From NCBI RefSeq assembly GCF_900302475.1, contig NZ_OMOQ01000002.1:493501-557500 (forward strand): a DNA stretch of 64,000 bases, given 5' to 3'. The position numbers were made by a program, and so were the translations under genes. Of the stretch, positions 9,854 through 18,451 are shown in pieces. Numbering within the stretch: the stretch's first letter is position 1; each line of letters starts with the position of its first letter. The notes under the pieces are model-generated. The model was not told where the DNA came from. It saw nothing but the letters and a program-made list of their open reading frames with translations, and did not search any database. Origin of the DNA: Defluviimonas aquaemixtae (GTDB lineage: Bacteria > Pseudomonadota > Alphaproteobacteria > Rhodobacterales > Rhodobacteraceae).

Positions 9854-10999
9854 ATGGCGCCGCTCGCCGGGCTGAAGGTCGTCGAACTCGCGCGCATTCT
9901 GGCCGGTCCCTGGGCCGGCCAGACGCTCGCCGATCTCGGCGCCGAGGTGATCAAGGTCGAGGCGCCCGAAGGCGACGACACGAGGCAATGGGGCCCGCCC
10001 TTCATCGAACGGCCCGGTGCGAACGGCGTCGATCGGTCAGCGGCCTATTTCCATTCCTGCAATCGCGGCAAGAAGTCGGTCACGGCCGATTTCCGCACCC
10101 CGGACGGGCAGGCTTTCGTCCGCGAGCTGGCGAAGGACGCGGATGTCCTGATCGAGAACTTCAAGGTCGGCGGGCTGAAAAAGTACGGGCTGGACTACGG
10201 CAGCCTCAGGGCGGTCAACCCGCGGCTCATCTATTGCTCGATCACCGGGTTCGGGCAGACGGGGCCATACGCGCACCGCGCGGGCTACGACTACATCATC
10301 CAGGGCATGTCCGGCCTGATGAGCGTCACCGGAGAACCCGACCGCCAGCCGCAAAAGGTCGGCGTCGCCGTCACGGACGTGTTCACCGGCATCTATTCGG
10401 CGACTGCGATCCTCGCCGCGCTCCATCAGCGCGACCGGACCGGTGAGGGGCAGCATATCGACATGGCGCTTCTCGACGTCGCGACCGCGATCATGGCAAA
10501 TCAGTCGATGAATTGCCTCGCCTCTGGGACAGCGCCCAACCGGATGGGCAATGCCCATCCCAATATCGTGCCCTATTCGGTCTTCGACTGCGCCGACGGC
10601 TGGGTGATCCTCGCGGTCGGCAATGACGGGCAGTTCCGGCGGCTCTGCGGCCTCCTCGGGCTCGAGGCATTGGCGACGGCGGCGGACTACGCGACCAACT
10701 CCGACCGGGTCGCGAACCGCGGGGCGCTGATGAAGGCGATCACCGACAAGACCAAAGCCTGGCGCAAGGTGGATCTCCTGGCCGCCTGCGAGGCGGAGGG
10801 GGTGCCGGCCGGGCCGATCAACGACATGGCCGAGGTGTTCGCCGATCCGCAAGTCGTGGCGCGGGGGCTGAAGCTCGACCTCGACGGGGTACCGAGCGTG
10901 CGCTCGCCCTTCGTCTTCTCTGCCTCCAAGTTGTCGCTCGACCGGCCGTCACCAGCGCTTGGCGAACACGACGCCGAACTGAAGCCCGGTCCCGCCTGA
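9854..10999 (+). CDS. CaiB/BaiF family III CoA-transferase
   Basis: 381 residues, the standard length. The N terminus PLAGLKVVELARILAGPW and the IKVEAPEGDD block are the family III signature; the catalytic aspartate is expected in HIDMALLDVA. These enzymes move CoA between carboxylic acids through an aspartyl-CoA intermediate, acting on substrates such as carnitine, formate/oxalate or 2-methylacyl-CoAs. The start is the ATG at 9854, four bases past the DsbA-like stop; the longer frame from 9608 would run through that gene. No neighbour identifies the substrate. Confidence 0.9.
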   Translation: MAPLAGLKVVELARILAGPWAGQTLADLGAEVIKVEAPEGDDTRQWGPPFIERPGANGVDRSAAYFHSCNRGKKSVTADFRTPDGQAFVRELAKDADVLIENFKVGGLKKYGLDYGSLRAVNPRLIYCSITGFGQTGPYAHRAGYDYIIQGMSGLMSVTGEPDRQPQKVGVAVTDVFTGIYSATAILAALHQRDRTGEGQHIDMALLDVATAIMANQSMNCLASGTAPNRMGNAHPNIVPYSVFDCADGWVILAVGNDGQFRRLCGLLGLEALATAADYATNSDRVANRGALMKAITDKTKAWRKVDLLAACEAEGVPAGPINDMAEVFADPQVVARGLKLDLDGVPSVRSPFVFSASKLSLDRPSPALGEHDAELKPGPA

Positions 11000-11011
11000 A
11001 GGCGGAACACC

Positions 11012-12010
11012 TCATAGTCCGAGTTTGTCGAGCGCCGCATCGAGCGGCGCCCAGTCGTTCAGTTCAAGCCGGACCGGAACCGTCAGAACCTTCGCGCGGT
11101 ACTCGTCCGGCAGTCGCGTCGCATCCTTTTCAGTCGTGACCAACTGGGCGCCAAGACCCGCCGCCTCGCCCTCGAGACGGCGCAGGAGCGTCGGCGGCAG
11201 CGGCTGGTGGTCGTCGAGCGGCACGGCGCGGATGATTTCAGTGCCGAGGGCGCGGAGCGTCGCAAAGAACTTCTCGGGATGGCCAATGCCCGCGAAGGCG
11301 AAGACGCGGAGGCCTTGCCAGTCCATGCCGGTCGCGAGCGGCTGGAGCGCGCCGGTCAGATGCGGAACGCCAAGCGCGGACACCCAGGTTTCGCTGAAAC
11401 GGTCCTGCGCCGCCGCGTCGCCAACGGAGAGGACGAAATCCGCGCGGGACAGGCCCGTCTCGACCGGCTCCCGCAGGGGACCCGCGGGCAGGCAGCGGCC
11501 ATTCCCGAACCCGCGCTGGGCGTCGACGACGACGATCGACAGATCCTTGGCGACCGAGGGATTCTGAAAACCGTCGTCGAGAAGGATCACTTTCGCTCCC
11601 GCTTGAACGGCGGCGCGTGCGCCCGCGGCACGGTCCCGCGCGACCCAGATCGGCGCGAAGCCAGAGATCAGAAGGGGTTCGTCACCGACGTCCTCAGGGC
11701 CGTGCACGCGCGGATCGACCTGCAGCGGTCCGGCCAACCGTCCGCCATGGCCCCGGCTCAAGACCTGCGCCGCGACTCCGCGCGCGGCGAGGCGTTGGAC
11801 GAGCGCGATCACCGTTGGCGTCTTGCCCGTGCCGCCGGCATTGAGGTTGCCGACGCAGATCACCGGAACGCTGGGCCGGAACCCGCCGCCCGCGCCTTGC
11901 GCGAGCCGCCGCGCGGTCGCCGCGGCGTAGATCCGCCCGAGCGGCGCGAGTACCCTCGCGGCCAGCGCCGGACGGTCCTGCGGCGTGAACCAGAATCCGG
12001 GCGCCCGCAT
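11012..12010 (-). CDS. lpxK: Tetraacyldisaccharide 4'-kinase LpxK
   Basis: 332 residues. LpxK phosphorylates the 4' position of the lipid A disaccharide at the inner membrane. The N terminus [12 protein letters not shown] leads to a hydrophobic/amphipathic helix, and the Walker A motif is in [11 protein letters not shown] near residue 50; ILDDGFQN (present as [11 protein letters not shown]) and DHQPLPP follow. The start ATG at 12008-12010 overlaps the waaA stop (TGATG), so the two are translationally coupled. The long frame extending to 12934 runs through waaA in another frame and is not real. Confidence 0.95.
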   Translation of the reverse strand: MRAPGFWFTPQDRPALAARVLAPLGRIYAAATARRLAQGAGGGFRPSVPVICVGNLNAGGTGKTPTVIALVQRLAARGVAAQVLSRGHGGRLAGPLQVDPRVHGPEDVGDEPLLISGFAPIWVARDRAAGARAAVQAGAKVILLDDGFQNPSVAKDLSIVVVDAQRGFGNGRCLPAGPLREPVETGLSRADFVLSVGDAAAQDRFSETWVSALGVPHLTGALQPLATGMDWQGLRVFAFAGIGHPEKFFATLRALGTEIIRAVPLDDHQPLPPTLLRRLEGEAAGLGAQLVTTEKDATRLPDEYRAKVLTVPVRLELNDWAPLDAALDKLGL

Positions 12011-13236
12011 CAGGCCACCGCCTTTCCGCCGCCCGAGCCGAGCGTGTCGAGGATGACCTCCACCACATGTTCGGCCACCTCGGCCCCGCCGGACGAGATC
12101 GCCCAGGCATTGTGCGCCAGTGTCGCCGCCTTGTCGGGCGCGATGAGGTCCGCGACCGCAGTCGCAAGCTGGGCGGCGCTTTCGACCTGCCGCGTCGCGC
12201 CCGCGGCCGCGAGCCGGGCGTAGGCGCTGGGATAAGGCCCCGGATGCGGCCCGTGCAGGATCGCCGAGCCAAGCGCGGCGGGTTCGAACGGGTTGCGCCC
12301 GGCGCCCCTTTGGGTCAGCGTGCCGCCCATATAGGTGACCGGCGCGAGCCGGTACCACAGGCCAAGCTCGGCCATGCCCTCGGCGATGAAGACCTGGACC
12401 GCCGCCTCCGGCTCCTCCTCGCGGGCGCGCAACGCCACCAACCAGTTCTCTCTGGCGACCCGCTCGGCAAGCGGCCCGGCGCGGCCGGGGTCGGTCGGCA
12501 CGAGGATCAGAAGCAACCGGTGCGCAAAGCGCATCGCATGCGCCTGCGCCGCCAGCACCACCTCTTCCTCGGCCTCCGGGCAGGCCGCGGCAAGCCAGAC
12601 CGGCCGCGCATGCAATAGCTCGGCAAGCGACGCGCGCTCCGCCTCGTTGGCATGGAGCGGCTCCGTCGTCTCCTCGATCCGGCCGGCGGTCTCGACCGCG
12701 ACATTGCGGCCCGCCATCCGTCTCAGTCGCTCCGCGCTGTCTGATTCCCGCGCGAGGATGCGGCGGAACCGGCCGAGGAGCGACCTTGCCATCCCGCGCC
12801 GCCAGCGCCAGGCTGACGCCGCGGCCGCAGTCATCTGAAAATCGGCGAGGACAAGCGGGATCGCGCGGTCGTGGCATTCCACGATCAGGGCGGGCGGAAG
12901 GCTCGCGCCGACGAGGATCAGAAGGTCCGGGCACCAGTGATCGAGAAATGGCCTCAGGCAGGCCAGCCGGTCGGGCGGCAGGAGATCGGCACGCGCCCCG
13001 CCCGGAAAGCCCTTGAGGTGCGGCGGTGCGTCCTCGGCGCTGATCAAGAGGCTAAGTGTCGCGTCCTCCTGAACAAGCCGCTGGGCAAGTTGTGCGACGC
13101 TGGCCGATGTGCTGTCCGCGCCGGCATGGAGCCAGACGAGCCGGCCCTCCGGTCGCGGCGGCCGGGCAGGTTCAGGCCCCGGCCCGCCACGCGCGGCCGC
13201 CGTCATGTAAAGCGCGAGCGCGAGCGAGCGTCCCAT
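12010..13236 (-). CDS. waaA: 3-deoxy-D-manno-octulosonate (Kdo) transferase WaaA, atypical N terminus
   Basis: 408 residues, a GT-B glycosyltransferase that adds Kdo to lipid IVA. The C-terminal half is clearly Waa[21 protein letters not shown], then [15 protein letters not shown] and an RLAAAGA helix. The N terminus is odd: the usual long membrane helix is missing, and the motif normally carrying the catalytic glutamate (HA-x-SVGE) reads LHAGADSTS at 36-44, without a glutamate. Either this clade uses a different residue, or this copy is a paralogue. It is coupled to lpxK by a one-base stop/start overlap and sits 12 bp after the DUF4170 gene. Confidence 0.85.
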   Translation of the reverse strand: MGRSLALALYMTAAARGGPGPEPARPPRPEGRLVWLHAGADSTSASVAQLAQRLVQEDATLSLLISAEDAPPHLKGFPGGARADLLPPDRLACLRPFLDHWCPDLLILVGASLPPALIVECHDRAIPLVLADFQMTAAAASAWRWRRGMARSLLGRFRRILARESDSAERLRRMAGRNVAVETAGRIEETTEPLHANEAERASLAELLHARPVWLAAACPEAEEEVVLAAQAHAMRFAHRLLLILVPTDPGRAGPLAERVARENWLVALRAREEEPEAAVQVFIAEGMAELGLWYRLAPVTYMGGTLTQRGAGRNPFEPAALGSAILHGPHPGPYPSAYARLAAAGATRQVESAAQLATAVADLIAPDKAATLAHNAWAISSGGAEVAEHVVEVILDTLGSGGGKAVA

Positions 13237-13248
13237 GCGCCAAAACTC

Positions 13249-13494
13249 TCAGATCCCGAGTTCCTCGGTCGGACTCGCTTCGGCGTCTTCGTCCCTAAGG
13301 CGATGCAGATGCGCGATGAAATAGCGGGTATGTGCGTCGTCCACGGTACGCTGCGCCTCGGCTTTCCAGGCGTTGTAGGCCGATGCGTAGTCCGGAAAGA
13401 TGCCCACGACATGGATCCCAGACGGGTCCTTGAAGGTGGTCTTCTGCGGGTCCACGAGCTCGCCTCCAAAGACGAGATGCAGGCGCTGGGTCAT
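13249..13494 (-). CDS. DUF4170 protein
   Basis: 81 residues, matching the small cytoplasmic DUF4170 family: RLHLVFGGELVDP, then GIHVVGIFPDYASAYNAWK and a terminal FIAHLHRL. No function is established. The ATG at 13494 follows a GGAGAG ribosome site. It lies 12 bp upstream of waaA, the usual place for this family in Rhodobacterales. Whether it takes part in lipopolysaccharide synthesis is unknown. Confidence 0.8.
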   Translation of the reverse strand: MTQRLHLVFGGELVDPQKTTFKDPSGIHVVGIFPDYASAYNAWKAEAQRTVDDAHTRYFIAHLHRLRDEDAEASPTEELGI

Positions 13495-13665
13495 GGGGCT
13501 CTCCGGGTCTGTCCGCTTGTTCAGACGCCACCCTATGCCAAGGGAGGGTGGGCCTCAAGGCGGGGCGAGCGGCGCCAATGCGTGTGGCGCAGCCATGCCT
13601 AGCGGCAGCCCCAATGTCGGTACGCGTGCCATACGCTCGCCATACGCAAAGCCGACGCTTTGCAG

Positions 13666-14445
13666 CTACTCCGCCAGGCCGTTCCGGAGACTCTGCCAAA
13701 GCGGCCCGGGCGCGGCGATCACGCCCGCCGCCTTCGGGTCGGGGGCGTTGTAACGGATCGCGTTGCCCAGCCGGTTCGTCACCCTTGCCCCCGCGCGGCG
13801 GGCGATCAGGTCGCCTGCCGCGACGTCCCATTCCCAGGTGGGCCGGAGCGTCAGCATCGCGTCGAAGCGCCCCTCGGCCACAAGGCACAGCCGCCAGGCG
13901 ATCGAGGCGCGGAACTTTCGCTCGAAAGGCGGTGGCGCGCCCCCGCGCCAGTGTTCAGATGAGAGATTTGGCTTTGTTGCCAATAGCGTAGCGCCTTCGG
14001 CCACGCTTCTGCCCGAGGCGCGGATGGGCTGCCCGTTCAGAGTTGACGGCCCCTCTGCGGAGGCGGCATAGAGCGCGTCCTTCATCGGCAGGTAGACGAC
14101 GGCGGCGGTCACCGCCCCGCCACTAGCGATCGCCAGCGAATGGGCGAAACTCGTGTCGCCGTCGATGAAGGCGCGCGTGCCGTCTATCGGATCGACGATG
14201 AATGCCCGCGAGGCGTCAAGTCTCGCGGCGTCGTCCGGCGTCTCCTCGCTTAGCCAGCCGTAGTCCGGCCGGGCGGTGCACAGTTCGGCCTTCAGCATGT
14301 CGTTAACGGCGATGTCCGCTTCGGTCACCGGACCTGCGTCGCCCGGTTTGTGCCAGATGCCGGGATCGCGGCGGAAGTAGCGGCGCGCGATGCGGCCGGC
14401 CTCTCGCGCGGCATCGATCAGAAGATCGAGATCACTCTCCGGCAA
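13666..14445 (-). CDS. cysQ: 3'(2'),5'-bisphosphate nucleotidase CysQ / inositol-phosphatase family
   Basis: 259 residues. The metal-binding motif DPIDGTRAFI and the second site WEWDVAAGDLI define the lithium-sensitive inositol monophosphatase superfamily, and the upstream WLSEETPDD holds the third metal ligand. Length and gene context (after pmbA, near lipopolysaccharide genes) fit CysQ-like enzymes that hydrolyse 3'-phosphoadenosine 5'-phosphate. The start overlaps the end of pmbA by 14 bp. Inositol phosphatase activity cannot be excluded from sequence. Confidence 0.85.
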   Translation of the reverse strand: MPESDLDLLIDAAREAGRIARRYFRRDPGIWHKPGDAGPVTEADIAVNDMLKAELCTARPDYGWLSEETPDDAARLDASRAFIVDPIDGTRAFIDGDTSFAHSLAIASGGAVTAAVVYLPMKDALYAASAEGPSTLNGQPIRASGRSVAEGATLLATKPNLSSEHWRGGAPPPFERKFRASIAWRLCLVAEGRFDAMLTLRPTWEWDVAAGDLIARRAGARVTNRLGNAIRYNAPDPKAAGVIAAPGPLWQSLRNGLAE

Positions 14446-15778
14446 GGGTCAGCCCTTCGACGAGCAGCGACGGCACGACATAGCTCAAATGCGCGCGTGC
14501 GTCGTTAGCCGGCGTGATCCGCATCAGCATGTCGCGCAGGTTGCCTGCAATCGTGCATTCGTTAACCGGGTAAGCGAGTACGCCGTTCTCGACCCAATAG
14601 CCCGACGCGCCGCGCGAGTAGTCGCCGGTCGTCGGGTTGATCGAGGAGCCGATCATCGAGGTCACCAAAAGCCCGGTTCCCATCTCCGCGAGCAAAAGGT
14701 CGCGGGTCTTGTCGCCCTGAGTGAGCGCGATGTTCGAGATGCTCGGCGACGGCGGCGAGGAGGTGCCGCGCGCTGCGGAAGCGGTCGAATTTAGTCCAAG
14801 TCGGCGAGCAGTGCCCAAATCGAGCGTCCAGCCCTTCAGAATGCCGTCGCGCACGATGTCTCGCGGCTCCGTCGGCAGCCCTTCGGCGTCGAAGGGGCGC
14901 GAGCCCGAAATGCGCGGGCGATGCGGATTCTCGAAGATCGACAGCCCCTTGGGCAGCACCTGCTCCCCCATCGCACCCCTGAGCCACGACGCGCCGCGCA
15001 CGATCGCCGAGCCGTTGATGGCCGCCAGAAGATGACCGATCAGCGCCGAGGAGACGCGCTCATCGAAGACGACCGGGAAGGCGCCGGTCTTCGGTTTTCG
15101 CGCACCCGCCCGGGCGGCGGCGCGCTCACCGGCGAGCTGGCCGATCTCTTCCGGGGCGGGCATGTCGGACTGGTAGGTGCGGGCCTCGGCCGCCCAGTCG
15201 CGATCCATCTTCAAGCCCTCGCCGGTGATTGCAACGACGGAAGTCGATCGCGAGGTCCGCGCGTAGCCACCCGAAAAGCCGTTCGTCGCGGCAAGGTGAA
15301 TGCGCCGGCGGCTGTAGCTGGCGGCGGCCGGGTCGCACTGGCTGACGCCCGCCACGGCAAGCGCGGCAGCTTCGGCGCGGCGAGCATCGTCCTCGAGCGC
15401 CGCCGCGGCCGGTTCGGGCGCCGGATCGGCGAGCTCGAGAAGTGTCAGGTCCCACGCCTTCGCGAGTTCCTCCGGCGCGGCAAGGCCAACACTCGAATCC
15501 TCTGGCGCCTCCTTTCCCATCGCAACAGCACGCTCGGCCATCTCGGCAATTGTCCGGTCCGAGATGTCGGAGGCGGAAACGCAGGCCTGCCGCTTGCCGA
15601 TCAGCACGCGTAGCCCGATCTCGATTCCCTCTGCCCGCTCGGCCTGCTCCAACTTGCCGCTCCGGACGTCGACCGACACGGCAGTTCCGTCTACCGCGAT
15701 CGCATCCGCCGCTTCGGCACCGGCCTTTGTGGCGGCGGAAAGGAGCGCCTCGGTCAGCTGGGCGAGCCGGTTTGTCAT
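14432..15778 (-). CDS. pmbA: TldE/PmbA subunit of the TldD/E metalloprotease
   Basis: 448 residues. PmbA (TldE) partners TldD in a heterodimeric zinc protease that trims unfolded peptides and matures microcins and modified peptides. Features include the N-terminal TAVSVDVRSGKLEQ, VLIGKRQACVSASD, the mid-protein FPVVFDERVSSALIGH, and a C-terminal GASGYWVENGVLAYPVNE. As expected for TldE, no HExxxH motif is present. I chose ATG 15778, behind AGGA; ATG 15793 would add five residues. It is the first gene of a minus-strand run with cysQ. Confidence 0.92.
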   Translation of the reverse strand: MTNRLAQLTEALLSAATKAGAEAADAIAVDGTAVSVDVRSGKLEQAERAEGIEIGLRVLIGKRQACVSASDISDRTIAEMAERAVAMGKEAPEDSSVGLAAPEELAKAWDLTLLELADPAPEPAAAALEDDARRAEAAALAVAGVSQCDPAAASYSRRRIHLAATNGFSGGYARTSRSTSVVAITGEGLKMDRDWAAEARTYQSDMPAPEEIGQLAGERAAARAGARKPKTGAFPVVFDERVSSALIGHLLAAINGSAIVRGASWLRGAMGEQVLPKGLSIFENPHRPRISGSRPFDAEGLPTEPRDIVRDGILKGWTLDLGTARRLGLNSTASAARGTSSPPSPSISNIALTQGDKTRDLLLAEMGTGLLVTSMIGSSINPTTGDYSRGASGYWVENGVLAYPVNECTIAGNLRDMLMRITPANDARAHLSYVVPSLLVEGLTLAGE

Positions 15779-15900
15779 GGGAATATCCTGCATTGGCCTG
15801 CGTTTCCTAGCACCTAGTCCGGGCGCAGCTTGCGTGCAAGTACGGGGCGGAGCTGGCGGCGTCGGCGGACCGCCCATTCGCGCTTGCACGGCAAACGAAC

Positions 15901-15930
15901 AAGGCCGCCCGCGTCACCGGGGGCGGCCTT
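15901..15930 (-). terminator. Hairpin downstream of the DUF2125 gene
   Basis: A perfect nine-base stem (AAGGCCGCC / GGCGGCCTT) encloses a 12-base loop, 17 bp past the DUF2125 stop and upstream of pmbA. On the minus strand it is followed by GTTCGTTTG rather than a clean U run, so it is a weak intrinsic terminator or a 3'-end stabiliser. Confidence 0.5.
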
Positions 15931-15947
15931 GCTTAAAGGGTGACGCC

Positions 15948-17438
15948 CTACTGGATCCGCTGGCCGTTCGCGTAGATGCCACCGTCCTCCTTGAACTCGA
16001 TCTTTGAGGTGAGCGTGTCCTCGCCGGTCGGAATCGCGAAAAGACCCATCATCATCTTCGCGCCGGCCGCCTGGTCGGCAGGGACGAAGCCCATCGCAAC
16101 CAGCTTGTCGATGAGGGTGTTCCCGCCGATTAGCTGCAAGTCTAATGCGCCGAGCGGCTTGGGCATGCCCATCGAATTGTCGAACGTCATTGCACCCTTG
16201 CCGCTCAGTTCCGCACCGGCAACGGAGAGCTGCAGCTGATTAATGTCAATTTTCTCAAGCTCGCCCGGCGGCTGATCGGCAATCGATTCCGCCTCTGCCG
16301 GATCAAAGATGTTGATGAGCAACTTCGCTGCGCCGGTTACATCGACGATGAGCGTTGCCGGATCGCGCGGAAGTTGGGAAGAAGGATCGAACATGCTCCA
16401 GATCCCCTCGGAAACCCCAAGGTCGACGAACTTCAACAGAAGGCCGAATGGCTGTGCTTCGTCCCCTTTCGAGACCGGAAGGCTGAGGTTGAAGGCGGTT
16501 TCGGCGACCGAGAGGTCAATCGGAAGCGGGAAGGCCGATGCCTGCATCGAGATATCGGAGTTCTGGCCCTCTCCGCCGTAGGAGAGGCCGTCTTTCGACA
16601 TTTCGAAATGAAGCTTGCCGCCCTCGCCGGTTGACTGGGCGCTGAAGCTTTCCTCCTTGTCCTGGAAGTCCATCACATACCCGCCGCCCGAATATGTGAA
16701 CTCACCCTTCATGTTCATCCCGGCCTGAAGCGCGGCGTTCATGTCGGTCATGTCCACGCCCTCGGGAATGACGGCGAAGGACGTGCCCGAAAGACCCGTC
16801 AGCGAACCGCTGGCCGAGAATGTGCCGTTGCCTTTGGGATCGGTCGCCCCAACCTCGAAGTCGACCTTGTCCGCGGACATGTCGGAGGTCACCTCGCGCG
16901 AGGTGCCCGTCAGCATCCTGTACGATCCGGTGTTTCCGGTAAGCGTCGCATTGACCTGCAGCGGTACGTCGGCGCCGTCCACCTTCATGCCGTCGATGAT
17001 GAACGCCATCTCGGGTGCAGTGATGTCGTAGGCCGTGTCCGCCATGTCGCCGGAGACGATCATGGACAGGCCCGAATGGGTGACCTTCATGCCCATGTCG
17101 ACGGTTTCGCCGGTCTCCGGCTTGGTCAGGACCTGTACCGGGATTTCCTCGGACATAGTCACTTCGACGCGGCCATCGCCCAATTCGCGCAGCCGGATTT
17201 CCGGGATCGTAGCGGAGAATTTGCCCTCGGGCGTCTCCGACGCGAAAACTGCATCCGTGATGACAAGCGTATCGCCCGTCGTCTGCATCGATCCGGTTTC
17301 CACCTGCTGACCGAGATCGGCGTAATAGTCCGACATGCCCTGCCAAACTTCGTTGGCGGTTATGTCGGCCCTGGTAGCGGTCGAACCGAGAAGGAGGGCA
17401 GTCAGCGCGACGGCGCTGGTCCCGTTCCATTGTTTCAT
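15948..17438 (-). CDS. DUF2125 secreted protein
   Basis: 496 residues with a signal peptide (hydrophobic core VALTALLLGS, cleavage near residue 24 before ADITANEVW). The mature part is mostly short alternating beta segments with repeated TGxTLVI / GxLxF patterns, matching the periplasmic DUF2125 family of alphaproteobacteria. The function is unknown. The start is the ATG at 17436-17438; the earlier GTG/ATG would put 30 charged residues ahead of the signal peptide. It is divergent from the enoyl-CoA hydratase gene. Confidence 0.8.
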   Translation of the reverse strand: MKQWNGTSAVALTALLLGSTATRADITANEVWQGMSDYYADLGQQVETGSMQTTGDTLVITDAVFASETPEGKFSATIPEIRLRELGDGRVEVTMSEEIPVQVLTKPETGETVDMGMKVTHSGLSMIVSGDMADTAYDITAPEMAFIIDGMKVDGADVPLQVNATLTGNTGSYRMLTGTSREVTSDMSADKVDFEVGATDPKGNGTFSASGSLTGLSGTSFAVIPEGVDMTDMNAALQAGMNMKGEFTYSGGGYVMDFQDKEESFSAQSTGEGGKLHFEMSKDGLSYGGEGQNSDISMQASAFPLPIDLSVAETAFNLSLPVSKGDEAQPFGLLLKFVDLGVSEGIWSMFDPSSQLPRDPATLIVDVTGAAKLLINIFDPAEAESIADQPPGELEKIDINQLQLSVAGAELSGKGAMTFDNSMGMPKPLGALDLQLIGGNTLIDKLVAMGFVPADQAAGAKMMMGLFAIPTGEDTLTSKIEFKEDGGIYANGQRIQ

Positions 17439-17585
17439 AATCAAGCCTGCCTTGTTGTCGAATTCGCAAACAGCATCCGCTTCGTGCCAAGTGGGGTCAA
17501 GGGCGGAGGGGGGATGGAATTCCACCATCCACGGCTGTTACACCGACACAATCGGGCGAAACGATGGCGCGGGACAAGGGCAGCG

Positions 17586-18215
17586 ATGATCCGGCTAGAG
17601 AAAGACGGTGCGTTGTGGCGCGTGACGATCACGCGCGTGGACAAGGCGAACTCGCTTACTGCCGCGATGCTGGCAGAAATCGTGGATGCGGCCGAGGCGG
17701 CGGTGGGCGCGGGGGTGCGCACCTTTGTCCTGACGGCGGAAGGAAAGGTATTTTCGGCAGGCGCTGATCTCGAGGAAATGAAGTCAGGCCTTTCCAGCGA
17801 TCCGGTCTGGGAGCGCGCTTCCGCTGCGATTGCCGCGCTGCCTTGTCTTACCGTCGCCGCGCTGAACGGCACGCTTGCAGGTGGCGCCTTCGGGGTCGCG
17901 CTGGCTTGCGACATCCGCATCGCGGTGTCCGGGGCGGAGTTCTTTTATCCGGTCATGCAGCGCGGCTACCTTCCGCAACCCTCCGATCCACCGCGGCTTG
18001 AAGCCTTGATCGGACCCTCTCGTGCGCGGATGATCCTGCTGGCTGGGGCCCGGATCGGCGCAGAGGAGGCGCTTGCCTGGGGTCTCGTCGACCGCGTGGT
18101 CGCACTTCGGGCGTTGACCGGTGCGGTGGAGACCCTGACCGCAGATGCGCTCGCTGCCGAAACATCGCATGTCGCGGAGATGAAGGGCTTGTTCCGCCCG
18201 CAGGAAAGGGTTTAG
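17586..18215 (+). CDS. Enoyl-CoA hydratase/isomerase family protein
   Basis: 209 residues, shorter than the usual 255-260, with the C-terminal helical part reduced. The crotonase signature is present: FSAGADLEEM and LNGTLAGGAFGVALACDIRI (oxyanion-hole glycine). The second catalytic glutamate region reads PQPSDPPRLEALIG, unlike the canonical PE/GxG of hydratases, so an isomerase or hydrolase activity is possible. The start ATG at 17586 follows GGGACAAGGGCAGCG. Its stop overlaps by 4 bp the stop of the convergent small membrane gene that closes the nir operon. Confidence 0.82.
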   Translation: MIRLEKDGALWRVTITRVDKANSLTAAMLAEIVDAAEAAVGAGVRTFVLTAEGKVFSAGADLEEMKSGLSSDPVWERASAAIAALPCLTVAALNGTLAGGAFGVALACDIRIAVSGAEFFYPVMQRGYLPQPSDPPRLEALIGPSRARMILLAGARIGAEEALAWGLVDRVVALRALTGAVETLTADALAAETSHVAEMKGLFRPQERV

Positions 18216-18451
18216 CGGCTCTCCGCCTCGTCGATCAGGCGGCGGACCCAGCGGGCGGCCGCCCAGGTTGCTGGGAAACCGAGAGGTACGGACAGCGCCA
18301 GCGCCGTCACCGGCGGAAGGGCAGGCAGGCCGACCGCTTGGCCCATGAGGGCGAGCATGAAGAGGTTGATTGCAACGGCGGCCGTCGCGAAGGGATAGAG
18401 CAGCAGCCCGAGTCTCCAGAGCGGCCAGCGTGGATCAGTGCGAGGTGCCAT
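18212..18451 (-). CDS. Small two-helix membrane protein at the end of the nir operon
   Basis: 79 residues from the ATG at 18451 (an upstream start would add nine). Two hydrophobic helices (about 14-36 and 45-66) are followed by an Arg-rich end, WVRRLIDEAE. It overlaps the end of nirN by 17 bp and is the last gene of the operon, so it should be made with the cd1 nitrite reductase machinery. I do not recognise the family. A role in heme d1 maturation or in anchoring periplasmic Nir factors is only a guess from position. Confidence 0.65.
   Translation of the reverse strand: MAPRTDPRWPLWRLGLLLYPFATAAVAINLFMLALMGQAVGLPALPPVTALALSVPLGFPATWAAARWVRRLIDEAESR

Noticed and set aside
11207..12223. 338-codon plus-strand frame over lpxK and waaA
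   Set aside because: Antisense to two well-identified coupled genes; no domain is seen.
12011..12934. N-terminal extension of lpxK to 12934 (640 residues)
   Set aside because: The extension runs through waaA in another frame; LpxK homology begins at the ATG at 12010 that overlaps the waaA stop.
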